From NCBI GenBank assembly GCA_033063855.1, contig CP093831.1, positions 3,162,001 to 3,226,000 of the forward strand: DNA of 64,000 nt. The letters run 5' to 3'. A model generated the notes under the pieces. That model searched no databases and was not told the origin of the DNA. It saw only the letters and a program-made list of their open reading frames with translations. The stretch is from Smittia aterrima (taxonomy: Eukaryota > Arthropoda > Insecta > Diptera > Chironomidae). Below are positions 14,744 to 26,605 of this stretch, piece by piece (within the stretch, counting starts at the first letter, position 1; every line of letters starts with the position of its first letter). A program made the translations under genes and the position numbers.

Positions 14744-14749
14744 TTTATT
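14744..14749 (-). terminator. Candidate polyadenylation signal of slou copy A
   Basis: TTTATT on + is AATAAA on the gene strand, about 245 bp past the stop codon. It is the mirror of the AATAAA at 24,673-24,678 for copy B. Confidence 0.5.
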
Positions 14750-14994
14750 AAAATTCTCTTCATTCAGCTGACTTAGCAAATTTACAACTTTTTACAATTC
14801 TAATTGGCTGAAAAGCGAAGAACACTTTTGCATGGAACGGAAACCTTTTCGCTCTCGAAGTAAATTTTTACATAAAAGAAAAAACACAAAACTTAAAAGT
14901 CATCACCATCGGATGAGACTTCGCTTCACTTCTCTGACGAGTTTTTATCCTTTTTGTGAAGAGGAGCATGATGATGGTGATGGTGTAGTTGTTA

Positions 14995-17900
14995 TTATGA
15001 GTGAGAATGTCCAATGTGATGACTGTGACCGTGATGACTGTTCAGAGGATGAAAGTAAGCTCCGTACGGCGGATAGGCAACTGAGTGTGGATACAAAAGG
15101 CTGTTGTGATAACCAGGACCGAAAGAACCAGACGAAGGCGGTGGAATCGTTGGAGAGTTCACATCTAATCCAGGATTTTGTTTCTTCCACTTTGTTCGTC
15201 TGTTTTGAAACCTTTTGAAAGAAAATTTAATTAATTCGATGATTTAAATTGAATTTCAGTGAAACTTACCAAATCTTAACTTGCGTCTCTGTCAAACTAA
15301 GACTGAGAGCGAGATTGAGTCGTTCACAGACAGATAAGTAACGAGTCGTCTTGAATTTATTTTCCAAGGACACTAATTGTTCGTAAGTGAAAGCTGTTCG
15401 TGCTCTGCTTGATTGAATAAGAAAATATTTCTTGAAAACTTTCCAAAGAGTTTGTGGTTTGTTGAAATTTACCTTCGAGGCTTTGAACTGTTTCCTTGCG
15501 ACTTGCCGTCGCCATTTCTCTTTGAGTCACTCATCTTTGAATCAGTTTCACTTCCATCAATGTCACTCCCCATCGTATCATCGCACAAGTCATCAGGATC
15601 GATTTCGTTTAGATCCTTCACTGCAATGAGAAGCAAAATGTTTTAGAGTCAAAACAAACAAAGTTCTCGTTGCAAAGATAAACAAAGTTCTGTAAACATT
15701 TTCAATGCGCAATATTCGTTGACGATACAAACAAACAAGATTTTAACGACGAGCATAAATTATGAAAATCGTTGAGAAACTTTTTCGTCTTCATCGCTAA
15801 TTAGATTGGATTCGCTCCCTCAATTTATCACTTTAAAGTTGTTCTCATTTGAATATCGATTTTACGAGCTTCCTACAACTCGCAGAGACAAAATGGAGAA
15901 TCTTCTCGAGGAAAATCTATGCGCAAAACCGGAATTTTCATCCAGAGCAACATTCTCTCTCTCTCGCTGTCGACCAACACACTCAGACAAGAGCTTTTAT
16001 TATTAAATATTTACGATTCACTTCACCCCTAATTAGAATTTAATTAATTGGCATGTGCGAACAGCAATTCAGCTCAATTTATCGATCCGATGAGCCACTT
16101 CGATGGACTCACTCGCAAATAATTAATCGATTACGTAATTTGCAATAAATTGTGGTAATTTAATTAATTCGTCGTCACCACAAGAGAGTTTGATTATCAC
16201 TCGAAGTGTCACAGTCGAACAAATCAATTCTCGTAACAACCCTCAACTAACTGGCCGCAGTTAGCGTCAAACCACGAACAAGCGTCCAAATGAATTTCGT
16301 TTACGACTCTCGCCCCACATCGTCATGTTCATGTTTACATGATTCTACTAAATCTGACTTGATCCCCTTCGAGTGATGCGGGTGAGTGAAGAGAAACAGA
16401 AATTGATTTCTCACTGTCGTCGACAAAATTGAAATCGATACGAACAACGCAGCTAGGAGATCGAATATCAATTGCAAATATTTAATCAGATTTCTGCTCC
16501 GAATCGAAAAGCTTTCACTTCTGACGTTGTTCCAGTTGCTTGAAAGTTTTCGATAAATAATCGAATGCATTTGCTTGTGGTTGCTGAAATCGATTCCGAC
16601 AAAATCAAGCAGAAACAGTTCGAGAAGTTTTCAACGAATTGATTGAAAACTTCAAAAAGATTTTCGCTCTTGTAAATGAAGTTCAATCGTTTTCTACTTT
16701 AAAACTTTTTCCATTGAAACATTTTCTTTGAAACTTCTTCAGAATTTCTTTATTTCTTTGAAACTTCCTGCAGTTGAGTGAAAATGGAATTTCGATTCTG
16801 CCAAATCTTGTTCAAAACAAAATGTGGAAATATTTTATCTTTTTTGCCTTTAAGAACTGTAAACAAGGATTTCAATTGGATTATTACTGAATAAACAAGT
16901 CTGAAAGCTTTCTGAGTAACCCAGACGAGAAAACTTTTCGAGTGAATTATTTGCTCGAACGATTTCGTTCCCAACTCGTAAAGAGTTAATTTTTGGGGCT
17001 CTTGCTCGAATTATTATAATTAAGACGATTCCTTGCTCCATCAACATCTAATTGGCTTAGCGTAATAATTTATGCAAAACTTATCAAACATTTCCATTAT
17101 GTTTATCCGAATTTAAAAGCTTTTCTAATTAGAAAGGTTGCTTCGCAAATTGCGTCAAACTCAGCACAAAAAGAACCTTAAACGGCCAAGCTTCATTTTC
17201 TTTCAATACATCAAACTCTTAATTTGATTACTCACTTGAATTGTCATCACTTTGATCATCATCCATTTTATCATCTCGTTCGATTCTATTCCACATTCGA
17301 GATTTGTCGACACCTTCGCTGCGAAGTTTTTTGCCGGTAAATTTATTCGGGTCGAGAATGTTTTCAACAGAAAATGCTAATCGCTTCGTTGTCTCCTTCT
17401 CACTGCTCTCGATGCTTGGCTTTGAATCTATCAGGCGTGTCAAGTCCACGGGTCCAGTCTGGAACATTTGAAAAGGGTTGGAGCAATTAAATAAATGGTT
17501 TGCAAGGATTTAAATTGCGGGTAAAGATATCACGAAAAGGACCAGCAAAGCGAAATTAAATTACGCAACTCACCGAATTTCCATCTTGTGAACTATCCTC
17601 GTTACCGTCAACATTCAATTCTTCGCTGTCACTATGTGAGTCGCTATGAGCGTAGTTTGTCGTTAGTCCTCCCAATTGTATCCGAAAACCAAAATCTGAC
17701 AGCTCCTTCCCATTGCTAAGTGTTCGTGCTAATTTAAATCTCTCAATGTCTAATTCACTCGGATTATTGTTTAAACTGTTTTGCATTGCTAACCTCACAT
17801 TTCCACCAACCGTCGGCAACACTCCGTACTTTAAACTATTCAAATGATTGCTGTGGCTTAGAATGTTTAAATGCTGCGGATGATGGTTGGCGAATGCTGA

Positions 17901-18401
17901 GTTGTGATTATTAATGTGCGATTGAAGCAGTTCCGTGTTCAACGTCATTGCGGTGATGCCACTGGTTTCACTTGAATTTGAATTATTTTGATATTTCGCA
18001 CTGTGGTCGATCGAATAAATTTTGTTGTTGCTTATGCTGTTGTTCTCAATATTTGATGGACTGAGTCGTTGGTCTGCGAGTTGCTTTAATCTCTCGATTG
18101 AAAACTTTGCACTTGGCTCACTCACATCACGATCACTTGCTTTGGGATAAAGGATTTGATCTAAACTATTCCGATTACTCGCAGAAGAGTTTTCCTTATT
18201 TATCGACGATAAGACACTGAACTTTGCTTTGACATCTTTAAAGGAATCGACCGGTGATCCACTTTTTTGATGTCTGGATTCTTGATTTGGTGTCTTTAAG
18301 CTATTGTTGTTAATTGAAGGCGATCCTGGATTTGAAGAAGAACTAGCTGGACTTTCGGGTCGTCCAGAATCAGATAAGTTTGGCGAATGCATCATGACCA
18401 T
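14995..18401 (-). CDS. slou: NK1-class homeodomain transcription factor Slouch, copy A
   Basis: Nuclear DNA-binding regulator; in Drosophila Slouch (S59/NK1) specifies muscle founder and neural identity. Exons on -: 18,401-17,574, 17,458-17,236, 15,620-15,473, 15,404-15,270, 15,211-14,995 (TAA); 516 residues. The start MVMMHSPN matches the Drosophila N-terminus in type; an upstream in-frame GTG is not a eukaryotic start. Features by residue: FRIQLGGL and EELNVDGNEDS blocks near 245-270, the eh1-like repressor motif FSVENIL (about 305-311) followed by DPNKFTG, an acidic linker, the homeodomain (about 398-457) with W48, F49, Q50, N51 and R53, and a His-rich tail ending in HSHS. Intron 2 is about 1.6 kb; the others are 60-120 bp. 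The only coding differences from copy B that I found are synonymous. Confidence 0.95.
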
Positions 18402-18821
18402 CGTCAATGCTTCGCAATTCACTTGAGAACTTTTATTTCCGCGAATTCCTCAAAAAGATTATCACGATCATTTATTTTTGTATTCGTCGCACCATCGATT
18501 TCAAAAATATTTTATTTCTAATCTTCTTGATTTCAGCCACTTGTCGTTACTACTTGAGAGTCAAAGATCACAACAATAAATTCCTCAAGCAAAGATTTCC
18601 TTTGAAATATCCACAGCGCGCACTTGTCGCGACGGCTTAAAGAACCTTTCGAAATAAATTCACTCTCTCTTATTACGAAACTCGACGACGGAAACGAAAA
18701 TCAACGACAATCCCTTTCGATTACACAACGCAGACTGAAGAATCAACTTCGTTCTTCATCCTGAACATTTTCGTCACCCTATTCAGTTGGGAAGACGAGA
18801 CGTTCGCCAGATGTGTGCGAG
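18402..18821 (-). promoter_or_regulatory. 5' UTR / proximal upstream region of slou copy A
   Basis: About 420 bp between the slou ATG and repeat R2. It is mirrored with a few substitutions by 20,603-21,022. It contains a short CpG-richer patch (GCGCGCACTTGTCGCGACGG) unlike the AT-rich surroundings. I infer a promoter from its position only. A splice acceptor (TTTCAAG) just before the coding region would also allow a non-coding upstream exon. Confidence 0.45.
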
Positions 18822-19820
18822 AATATTTTTTTTCCTCTGCAACTAAAAGATTTTTCTGATGCAATTTTCTCTCGATTTTCTCTCCGCCTCGACAAGAGTT
18901 AATGATTGGGAGTTTCCTTGCTACATTCCCCTCCATTATCGCTGCAAGACTTGGTTGCTGCTGCTGCTGTTGTTGATGCTGGAAAATCATTTTTCATAGA
19001 CGATGAATTTTCATTCCCTCGAGTTGGAGAGAAAAGTTTTTCTTTGTGTCGCAGTTTCCTTCGAGTTTGCAGAGAATTTATTTTAAACGAGATGGCAATT
19101 ACGGATTTGTTGGCATTTAATTTTGGGTGAGCAGAGAGCGAGAATGATCAGAGTGGGCAAGTGGGAAGAGTAGCGTGGAGACGAACTGTGCTTAATGGTT
19201 TCATGTACTTTGATAACGAGTGTGTTGGTGGAGCTTTAGTCAGAGGTTCAGGATGAAATGTTTTCACTCGAAGAGACAGATTAATGTGGAAACTCTGGAT
19301 CTCAGAGAGGCTCGAGTTTCAATTAAAATGTTTGCGAGTTTTATGTTTTATGGAAATTTTGCGGTTAATTAGGAGAAGCTTACGCAGTTTGTTTTCCCGT
19401 CGTGGCAGTTTAATGAGAGATTTTCTGCTAATTAAACAATAATTATGAAGAGTAATGAAAAGCTTGGAGCAACTTTGTGGTTCGATCCTTCATTAAGCTC
19501 AAGTTTCCTTTCACAAAAAGTTCTTCCAACAAAATTAAAACTTCAATTATCAGAATCAAATCATTTACATTGATCTAGAAATATTTTTAAAGAAAATATT
19601 GCGCAACGAGGCTTAAGAGGAAATCGAACAAAACTTTGTTGCGGAAAATCGCTTTATTCACACCAATTTAACTCGGAGAAATGTCAGAAGATGAAAACTC
19701 TTAGCACGTTCATACAACTACAGAGCATTTAAATGGAAAATTGATCCACATAGCAAAAGCGACGTTGGCATTTACGAACATTTAGCCAGCGAGATGTTTA
19801 AGAGAGCATATCAGATTGGA
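18822..19820 (+). repeat. Repeat R, copy 2 (inner end of left arm)
   Basis: Full-length (~1 kb) direct repeat of 3,605-4,595. It sits immediately upstream of slou copy A, so copy A is bracketed by direct R copies about 14.2 kb apart. It shares the GAGGCTCG variant with R3. Confidence 0.88.
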
Positions 19821-20090
19821 AAAATTTTCTGAATGCATGATACAAAAATATTTTTTCCTGTTTGTGTAGGTTTGAAAGTTTGTTTCCGTTTGCTAGCCAC
19901 GCCTTGCTTTCTCTCTTTCTCATACACTAGAGCGTCTTCGATTCAATTTTAACCAATTGCGAAACAGAAAAAATGCAAGGGAGGAAAATTTAAAAATATA
20001 TTTTTAAAACCACTTACAAATAAATTCGATTTGACTTTTATTTTTGTATTTCTATTTTAGTGAGTCAAAGATTCGTATATTTTTTAAAGG
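19821..20090. other. Central spacer of the palindrome
   Basis: About 270 bp of AT-rich sequence between the facing repeats R2 (+) and R3 (-). It is not itself palindromic. R2 continues about 490 bp further toward the centre than R3, so the symmetry is broken here by a deletion in R3 or by the original junction. Confidence 0.75.
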
Positions 20091-20602
20091 AAACATTTTA
20101 ATTGAAACTCGAGCCTCACTGAGATCCAGAGTTTCCACATTAATCTGTCTCTTCGAGTGAAAACATTTCATCCTGAACCTCTGACTAAAGCTCCACCAAC
20201 ACACTCGTTATCAAAGTACATGAAACCATTAAGCACAGTTCGTCTCCACGCTACTCTTCCCACTTGCCCACTCTGATCATTCTCGCTCTCTGCTCACCCA
20301 AAATTAAATGCCAACAAATCCGTAATTGCCATCTCGTTTAAAATAAATTCTCTGCAAACTCGAAGGAAACTGCGACACAAAGAAAAACTTTTCTCTCCAA
20401 CTCGAGGGAATGAAAATTCATCGTCTATGAAAAATGATTTTCCAGCATCAACAACAGCAGCAGCAGCAACCAAGTCTTGCAGCGATAATGGAGGGGAATG
20501 TAGCAAGGAAACTCCCAATCATTAACTCTTGTCGAGGCGGAGAGAAAATCGAGAGAAAATTGCATCAGAAAAATCTTTTAGTTGCAGAGGAAAAAAAATA
20601 TT
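20091..20602 (-). repeat. Repeat R, copy 3 (inner end of right arm, truncated)
   Basis: Inverted copy covering only the slou-proximal ~510 bp of R. The match to R2 stops at AAATGTTT. It is adjacent to the upstream region of slou copy B and faces R2 across the central spacer. Confidence 0.85.
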
Positions 20603-21022
20603 CTCGCACACATCTGGCGAACGTCTCGTCTTCCCAACTGAATAGGGTGACGAAAATGTTCAGGATGAAGAACGAAGTTGATTCTTCAGTCTGCGTTGTG
20701 TAATCGAAAGGGATTGTCGTTGATTTTCGTTTCCGTCGTCGAGTTTCGTAATAAGAGAGAGTGAATTTATTTCGAAAGGTTCTTTAAGCCGTCGCGACAA
20801 GTGCGCGCTGTGGATATTTCAAAGGAAATCTTTGCTTGAGGAATTTATTGTTGTGATCTTTGACTCTCAAGTAGTAACGACAAGTGGCTGAAATCAAGAA
20901 GATTAGAAATAAAATATTTTTGAAATCGATGGTGCGACGAATACAAAAATAAATGATCGTGATAATCTTTTTGCGGAATTCGCGGAAATAAAAGCTTTCA
21001 AGTGAATTGCGAAGCATTGACG
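20603..21022 (+). promoter_or_regulatory. 5' UTR / proximal upstream region of slou copy B
   Basis: Mirror of 18,402-18,821 with a handful of substitutions close to the ATG. Placed as a promoter region by position only. Together with the mirror region and the R2/R3 pair it makes a 2.6 kb divergent intergenic region between the two slou start codons. Confidence 0.45.
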
Positions 21023-24000
21023 ATGGTCATGATGCATTCGCCAAACTTATCTGATTCTGGACGACCCGAAAGTCCAGCTAGTTCTTCTTCAAATCCAGGA
21101 TCGCCTTCAATTAACAACAATAGCTTAAAGACACCAAATCAAGAATCCAGACATCAAAAAAGTGGATCACCGGTCGATTCCTTTAAAGATGTCAAAGCAA
21201 AGTTCAGTGTCTTATCGTCGATAAATAAGGAAAACTCTTCTGCGAGTAATCGGAATAGTTTAGATCAAATCCTTTATCCCAAAGCAAGTGATCGTGATGT
21301 GAGTGAGCCAAGTGCAAAGTTTTCAATCGAGAGATTAAAGCAACTCGCAGACCAACGACTCAGTCCATCAAATATTGAGAACAACAGCATAAGCAACAAC
21401 AAAATTTATTCGATCGACCACAGTGCGAAATATCAAAATAATTCAAATTCAAGTGAAACCAGTGGCATCACCGCAATGACGTTGAACACGGAACTGCTTC
21501 AATCGCACATTAATAATCACAACTCAGCATTCGCCAACCATCATCCGCAGCATTTAAACATTCTAAGCCACAGCAATCATTTGAATAGTTTAAAGTACGG
21601 AGTGTTGCCGACGGTTGGTGGAAATGTGAGGTTAGCAATGCAAAACAGTTTAAACAATAATCCGAGTGAATTAGACATTGAGAGATTTAAATTAGCACGA
21701 ACACTTAGCAATGGGAAGGAGCTGTCAGATTTTGGTTTTCGGATACAATTGGGAGGACTAACGACAAACTACGCTCATAGCGACTCACATAGTGACAGCG
21801 AAGAATTGAATGTTGACGGTAACGAGGATAGTTCACAAGATGGAAATTCGGTGAGTTGCGTAATTTAATTTCGCTTTGCTGGTCCTTTTCGTGATATCTT
21901 TACCCGCAATTTAAATCCTTGCAAACCATTTATTTAATTGCTCCAACCCTTTTCAAATGTTCCAGACTGGACCCGTGGACTTGACACGCCTGATAGATTC
22001 AAAGCCAAGCATCGAGAGCAGTGAGAAGGAGACAACGAAGCGATTAGCATTTTCTGTTGAAAACATTCTCGACCCGAATAAATTTACCGGCAAAAAACTT
22101 CGCAGCGAAGGTGTCGACAAATCTCGAATGTGGAATAGAATCGAACGAGATGATAAAATGGATGATGATCAAAGTGATGACAATTCAAGTGAGTAATCAA
22201 ATTAAGAGTTTGATGTATTGAAAGAAAATGAAGCTTGGCCGTTTAAGGTTCTTTTTGTGCTGAGTTTGACGCAATTTGCGAAGCAACCTTTCTAATTAGA
22301 AAAGCTTTTAAATTCGGATAAACATAATGGAAATGTTTGATAAGTTTTGCATAAATTATTACGCTAAGCCAATTAGATGTTGATGGAGCAAGGAATCGTC
22401 TTAATTATAATAATTCGAGCAAGAGTCCCAAAAATTAACTCTTTACGAGTTGGAAACGAAATCGTTCGAGCAAATAATTCACTCGAAAAGTTTTCTCGTC
22501 TGGGTTACTCAGAAAGCTTTCAGACTTGTTTATTCAGTAATAATCCAATTGAAATCCTTGTTTACAGTTCTTAAAGGCAAAAAGGAGAAAATATTTCCAC
22601 ATTTTGTTTTGAACAAGATTTGACAGAATCGAAATTCCATTTTCACTCAACTACAGAAAGTTTCAAAGAAATAAAAAAGTTCTAAAGAAGTTTCAAAGAA
22701 AATGTTTCAATGGAAAAAGTTTTAAAGTAGAAAACGATTGAACTTCATTTACAAGAGCGAAAATCTTTTTGAAGTTTTCAATCAATTTGGTAAAAACTTC
22801 TCGAACGGTTTCTGCTTGATTTTGTCAGAATCGATTTCAGCAACCACAAGCAAATGCATTCGATTATTTATCGAAAACTTTCAAGCAACTGGAACAACGT
22901 CAGAAGTGAAAGCTTTTCGATTTGGAGCAGAAATCTGATTAAATATTTGCAATTGATATTCGATCTCCTAGCTGCGTTGTTCGTATCGATTTCAATTTTG
23001 TCGACGACAGCGAGAAATCAATTTCTATTTCTCTTCACTCACCCGCATCACTCGAAGGGGATCAAGTCAGATTTAGTAGAATCATGTAAACATGAACATG
23101 ACGATGTGGGGCGAGAGTCGTAAACGAAATTCATTTGGACGCTTGTTCGTGGTTTGACGCTAACTGCGGACAGTTAGTTGAGGGTTGTTACGAGAATTGA
23201 TTTGTTCGACTGTGACACTTCGAGTGATAATCAAACTCTCTTGTGGTGACGACGAATTAATTAAATTACCACAATTTATTGCAAATTACGTAATCGATTA
23301 ATTATTTGCGAGTGAGTCCATCGAAGTGGCTCATCGGATCGATAAATTGAGCTGAATTGCTGTTCGCACATGCCAATTAATTAAATTCTAATTAGGGGTG
23401 AAGTGAATCGTAAATATTTAATAATAAAAGCTCTTGTCTGAGTGTGTTGGTCGACAGCGAGAGAGAGAATGTTGCTCTGGATGGAAATTTCGGTTTTGCG
23501 CATAGATTTTCCTCGAGAAGATTCTCCATTTTGTCTCTGCGAGTTGTAGGAAGCTCGTAAAATCGATATTCAAATGAGAACAGCTTTAAAGTGATAAATT
23601 GAGGGAGCGAATCCAATCTAATTAGCGATGAAGACGAAAAAGTTTCTCAACGATTTTCATAATTTATGCTCGTCGTTAAAATCTTGTTTGTTTGTATCGT
23701 CAACGAATATTGCGCAATGAAAATGTTTACAGAATTTTGTTTATCTTTGCAACGAGAACTTTGTTTGTTTTGACTCTAAAACATTTTGCTTCTCATTGCA
23801 GTGAAGGATCTAAACGAAATCGATCCTGATGACTTGTGCGATGATACGATGGGGAGTGACATTGATGGAAGTGAAACTGATTCAAAGATGAGTGACTCAA
23901 AGAGAAATGGCGACGGGAAGTCGCAAGGAAACAGTTCAAAGCCTCGAAGGTAAATTTCAACAAACCACAAACTCTTTGGAAAGTTTTCAAGAAATATTTT

Positions 24001-24427
24001 CTTATTCAATCAAGCAGAGCACGAACAGCTTTCACTTACGAACAATTAGTGTCCTTGGAAAATAAATTCAAGACGACTCGTTACTTATCTGTCTGTGAAC
24101 GACTCAATCTCGCTCTCAGTCTTAGTTTGACAGAGACGCAAGTTAAGATTTGGTAAGTTTCATTGAAGTTCAATTTAAATCATCGAATTAATTAAATTTT
24201 CTTTCAAAAGGTTTCAAAATAGACGAACAAAGTGGAAGAAACAAAATCCTGGATTAGATGTGAACTCTCCAACGATTCCACCGCCTTCGTCTGGTTCTTT
24301 CGGTCCTGGTTATCACAACAGCCTTTTGTATCCACACTCAGTTGCCTATCCGCCGTACGGAGCTTACTTTCATCCTCTGAACAGTCATCACGGTCACAGT
24401 CATCACATTGGACATTCTCACTCATAA
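21023..24427 (+). CDS. slou: NK1-class homeodomain transcription factor Slouch, copy B
   Basis: Same gene as copy A, in opposite orientation. Exons 21,023-21,850, 21,966-22,188, 23,802-23,949, 24,018-24,152, 24,211-24,427 (TAA); 516 residues, all junctions in frame. The homeodomain begins PRRARTAFTYEQLVSLENKF and ends in IWFQNRRTKWKKQN; helix 3 is complete, so DNA binding should be intact. It differs from copy A in exon 3 (GGG against GGC, Gly) and exon 5 (AAT against AAC, Asn of the homeodomain helix 3), both silent. Both copies thus appear functional. Whether both are expressed, and whether each keeps a full enhancer set, cannot be read from sequence. Could be an allelic copy if the assembly is wrong. 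Confidence 0.95.
22189..23801 (+). other. slou intron 2 (copy B), duplicated a third time at 38 kb
   Basis: The only long intron of the gene (1.6 kb; the mirror in copy A is 15,621-17,235). It has many ATTA/TAATTA cores and a TAATTAATTA-rich stretch near 23,255-23,395. Most of it is retained at about 98-99% by eye in the exon-free copy at 38,045-39,470. Large introns of developmental regulators often hold enhancers; that is an inference here. Confidence 0.6.
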
Positions 24428-24672
24428 TAACAACTACACCATCACCATCATCATGCTCCTCTTCACAAAAAGGATAAAAACTCGTCAGAGAAGTGAAGCG
24501 AAGTCTCATCCGATGGTGATGACTTTTAAGTTTTGTGTTTTTTCTTTTATGTAAAAATTTACTTCGAGAGCGAAAAGGTTTCCGTTCCATGCAAAAGTGT
24601 TCTTCGCTTTTCAGCCAATTAGAATTGTAAAAAGTTGTAAATTTGCTAAGTCAGCTGAATGAAGAGAATTTT

Positions 24673-24678
24673 AATAAA
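24673..24678 (+). terminator. Candidate polyadenylation signal of slou copy B
   Basis: AATAAA about 245 bp past the stop codon, the mirror of the signal for copy A. Confidence 0.5.
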
Positions 24679-26019
24679 GTTCGTTTTGCTGAAAAATGAA
24701 TCAAACGATTTGACTAAACCAACGAACGATGAAATTAATTGAGCCTGACGACATCAAAGAGTCTCATCGACAGAGACTCTGGAGCGGCAGAGACTTTGAC
24801 TTCGTGGATCATTTTAATTTTTATCGAGCGTTAACTGTTTTCCTCTTCTTGTAACCGCATTGAGTTGCCTCGAAGCCAGAAACAACGAAATTAATTCGAA
24901 GACAAACTACTTCCCCCTCCTCGTCATATGTTTGACTCCCTCGTCGCAAGTGAGAGAATGAAAAATCTTCTTCTCATTAAAATTAATGTCGCATTATTCG
25001 TACGTTAACGTCGAGTTACATTGTAATGGTTTATCTTGAGCCAGAGTCGATTTAATGGTCGAGTTAATAAATCCAAATTTCCTTTCGCATTTGCGATGTC
25101 ATAAAAGTCCCCGGAGAGAGATCATTGCGCTTCGTTATCGTTTATTAAAAAACGTTTTATGTTTCATATTTACGTGTTCGCTTGACTTCCAACCACTGAG
25201 CTCTCTTCGCAGTTTTATTTTTCAGATGATTATTCGTCATTTACAGCCTGAAATCGAAAGAGATCATTAAAATCTCTCCCTCGCTTGCAGATTTTTTCAG
25301 CCATTTGTCAGCGAAGGGTTGAAGTCATAGAAACGATTGTCGCAGGTGAACAAGTTTTGAATCATCTGATGAAGTAATAGAATTTTCTGCTGGGCGACTT
25401 TGTTTTTCTCGCTGAAAGGTGGAAAGTAAATTGGCTCTGCATAATTGACGAGCTCCATGATGAGAAAAACTCTCAATGCAGTCCGCGATCTCAGAGCAAA
25501 GGAAGTCGCTTTCATTTAAGATTTTCTGTAAATTACAAAATAAATTATTGAACTGATTTTCCAATGAGATTGACGGGACAATTTAAGTCGTGAACCCAAA
25601 TGATTCTCTCTCAGTTGTTTGATCTCGTTTCACGCGTCATTTGACTGATCACATGAGATTGCGAATTAAAATTTCAGCGACTTTTCCTAAACCAATCCAT
25701 TAACGTCGAAAATTGAACACATGACGAACGATCCCTTCAAATGCGATTTCTCGTCTTTGAGTTTTTAAATTTTCCAATTTCAACCAAGAAAATCTTTTGA
25801 AAGAGAAACCACAACACGTGATTGCGTTCTCAGACTTCTTTTCAGATTAATCTTCTCGTTCGCTTCTCGTCTCCTCGACAGAATTAAAAACAAAACGAGA
25901 GGCAGGAATATTTAATGCGTTACAATGTGTCGAGGATTTAATTTAAACTTTAATGTCACTCTCTCTCTCTCTCTCTCCTAATGTCAGATTCTTGCGGATT
26001 TAAGAAGCTCAAACTAGAA

Positions 26020-26605
26020 AGTGAATTAAAGTTATATCCGTGCAGAGTTAAAACTTTCCTTGGAGTGTTGAACTAAAATATTAATTGTTTAAAAATTTAC
26101 ATTTCGCGAGTGTTTGGCTTCGTCAGTTAATTGAAGATTTAAATGCAAAGCATCCAACTCGAATTCACTGAGCGGAACTCATGAACCATTTAAACCCTTT
26201 CAAGTCCTTAAAATTCTGAAAGCAATTTTACTGATGCAGTTAGCACTGCATTCAAATTAATTTGCGCTTGAGAAAATCGCTGGTAATGAATTAATAGATT
26301 TAGCGTAATTTAAATTCACATCAGTGAAGTTTCTAGCTAATTAGATAGCATGAATAATTCCTAAATGACTTCAGTATGCGTGAAACTAAAAGGAGGACGA
26401 GAAGAATCAATTTGCTTCGGTTGGAGAAAGTCAAACAATATTTGAATTTTAAAAAAGGAAAGGAAGTTTATGAACTTTGACTTTGGTATCCGAAGAAAGT
26501 TCTAGGCGCCACACGAAATCTTGGGAACAAAATTGAATTCCTTTTGTCCATTGATAGTAAAAAGATTGTTTTTCATAAAGTCTTACACAAATTTGTCAAA
26601 TTCCT
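26020..26605. other. Right-arm-specific replacement segment
   Basis: About 580 bp without counterpart in the left arm, lying where the left arm has 12,050-13,410. No coding potential or repeat structure is seen. Homology to the left arm resumes at AATCAATCAAACCGTAAAAA. Confidence 0.7.

Larger units (their letters stand above)
3140..19820 (+). repeat. Left arm of a giant inverted duplication (palindrome) containing slou copy A
   Basis: Read in reverse complement, this arm is collinear with about 20,091-37,770. The inner part (about 8,380-18,800) matches 20,600-30,250 almost base for base; mirrored coordinates sum to 39,424 across slou exons 1-2 and 39,422 across exons 3-5. The outer part (3,140-8,370) matches only in diverged islands, for example 3,140-3,250 with 37,640-37,760, 5,570-6,000 with 34,970-35,390, 6,548-6,600 with 34,505-34,560, and 7,680-7,725 with 33,350-33,395. 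The arms differ by scattered substitutions and by whole segments, so this is not a simple read hairpin. Boundaries are approximate because the outer ends are diverged. Confidence 0.88.

Noticed and set aside
14832..15218. 128-codon open frame opposite slou exon 5
   Set aside because: It is the antisense shadow of the slou last exon and 3' UTR; preserved in both arms only because the DNA is duplicated.
18721..18990. Open frame with a polyglutamine run (MIFQHQQQQQQQ...) in each R copy
   Set aside because: It arises from a CAG run in a duplicated non-coding block. The reverse strand is also open there, the C-termini differ between copies, and no domain or splice context supports a protein.
21002..21022. 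Upstream in-frame GTG as the slou start
   Set aside because: GTG is not a normal start in nuclear genes; the ATG at 21,023 gives MVMMHSP, which matches the known Slouch N-terminus type.
25957..25978. Tandem CT repeat as a GAGA-factor regulatory element
   Set aside because: Simple repeats of this kind are common; without chromatin or conservation outside the duplicated DNA I record it only as a microsatellite.
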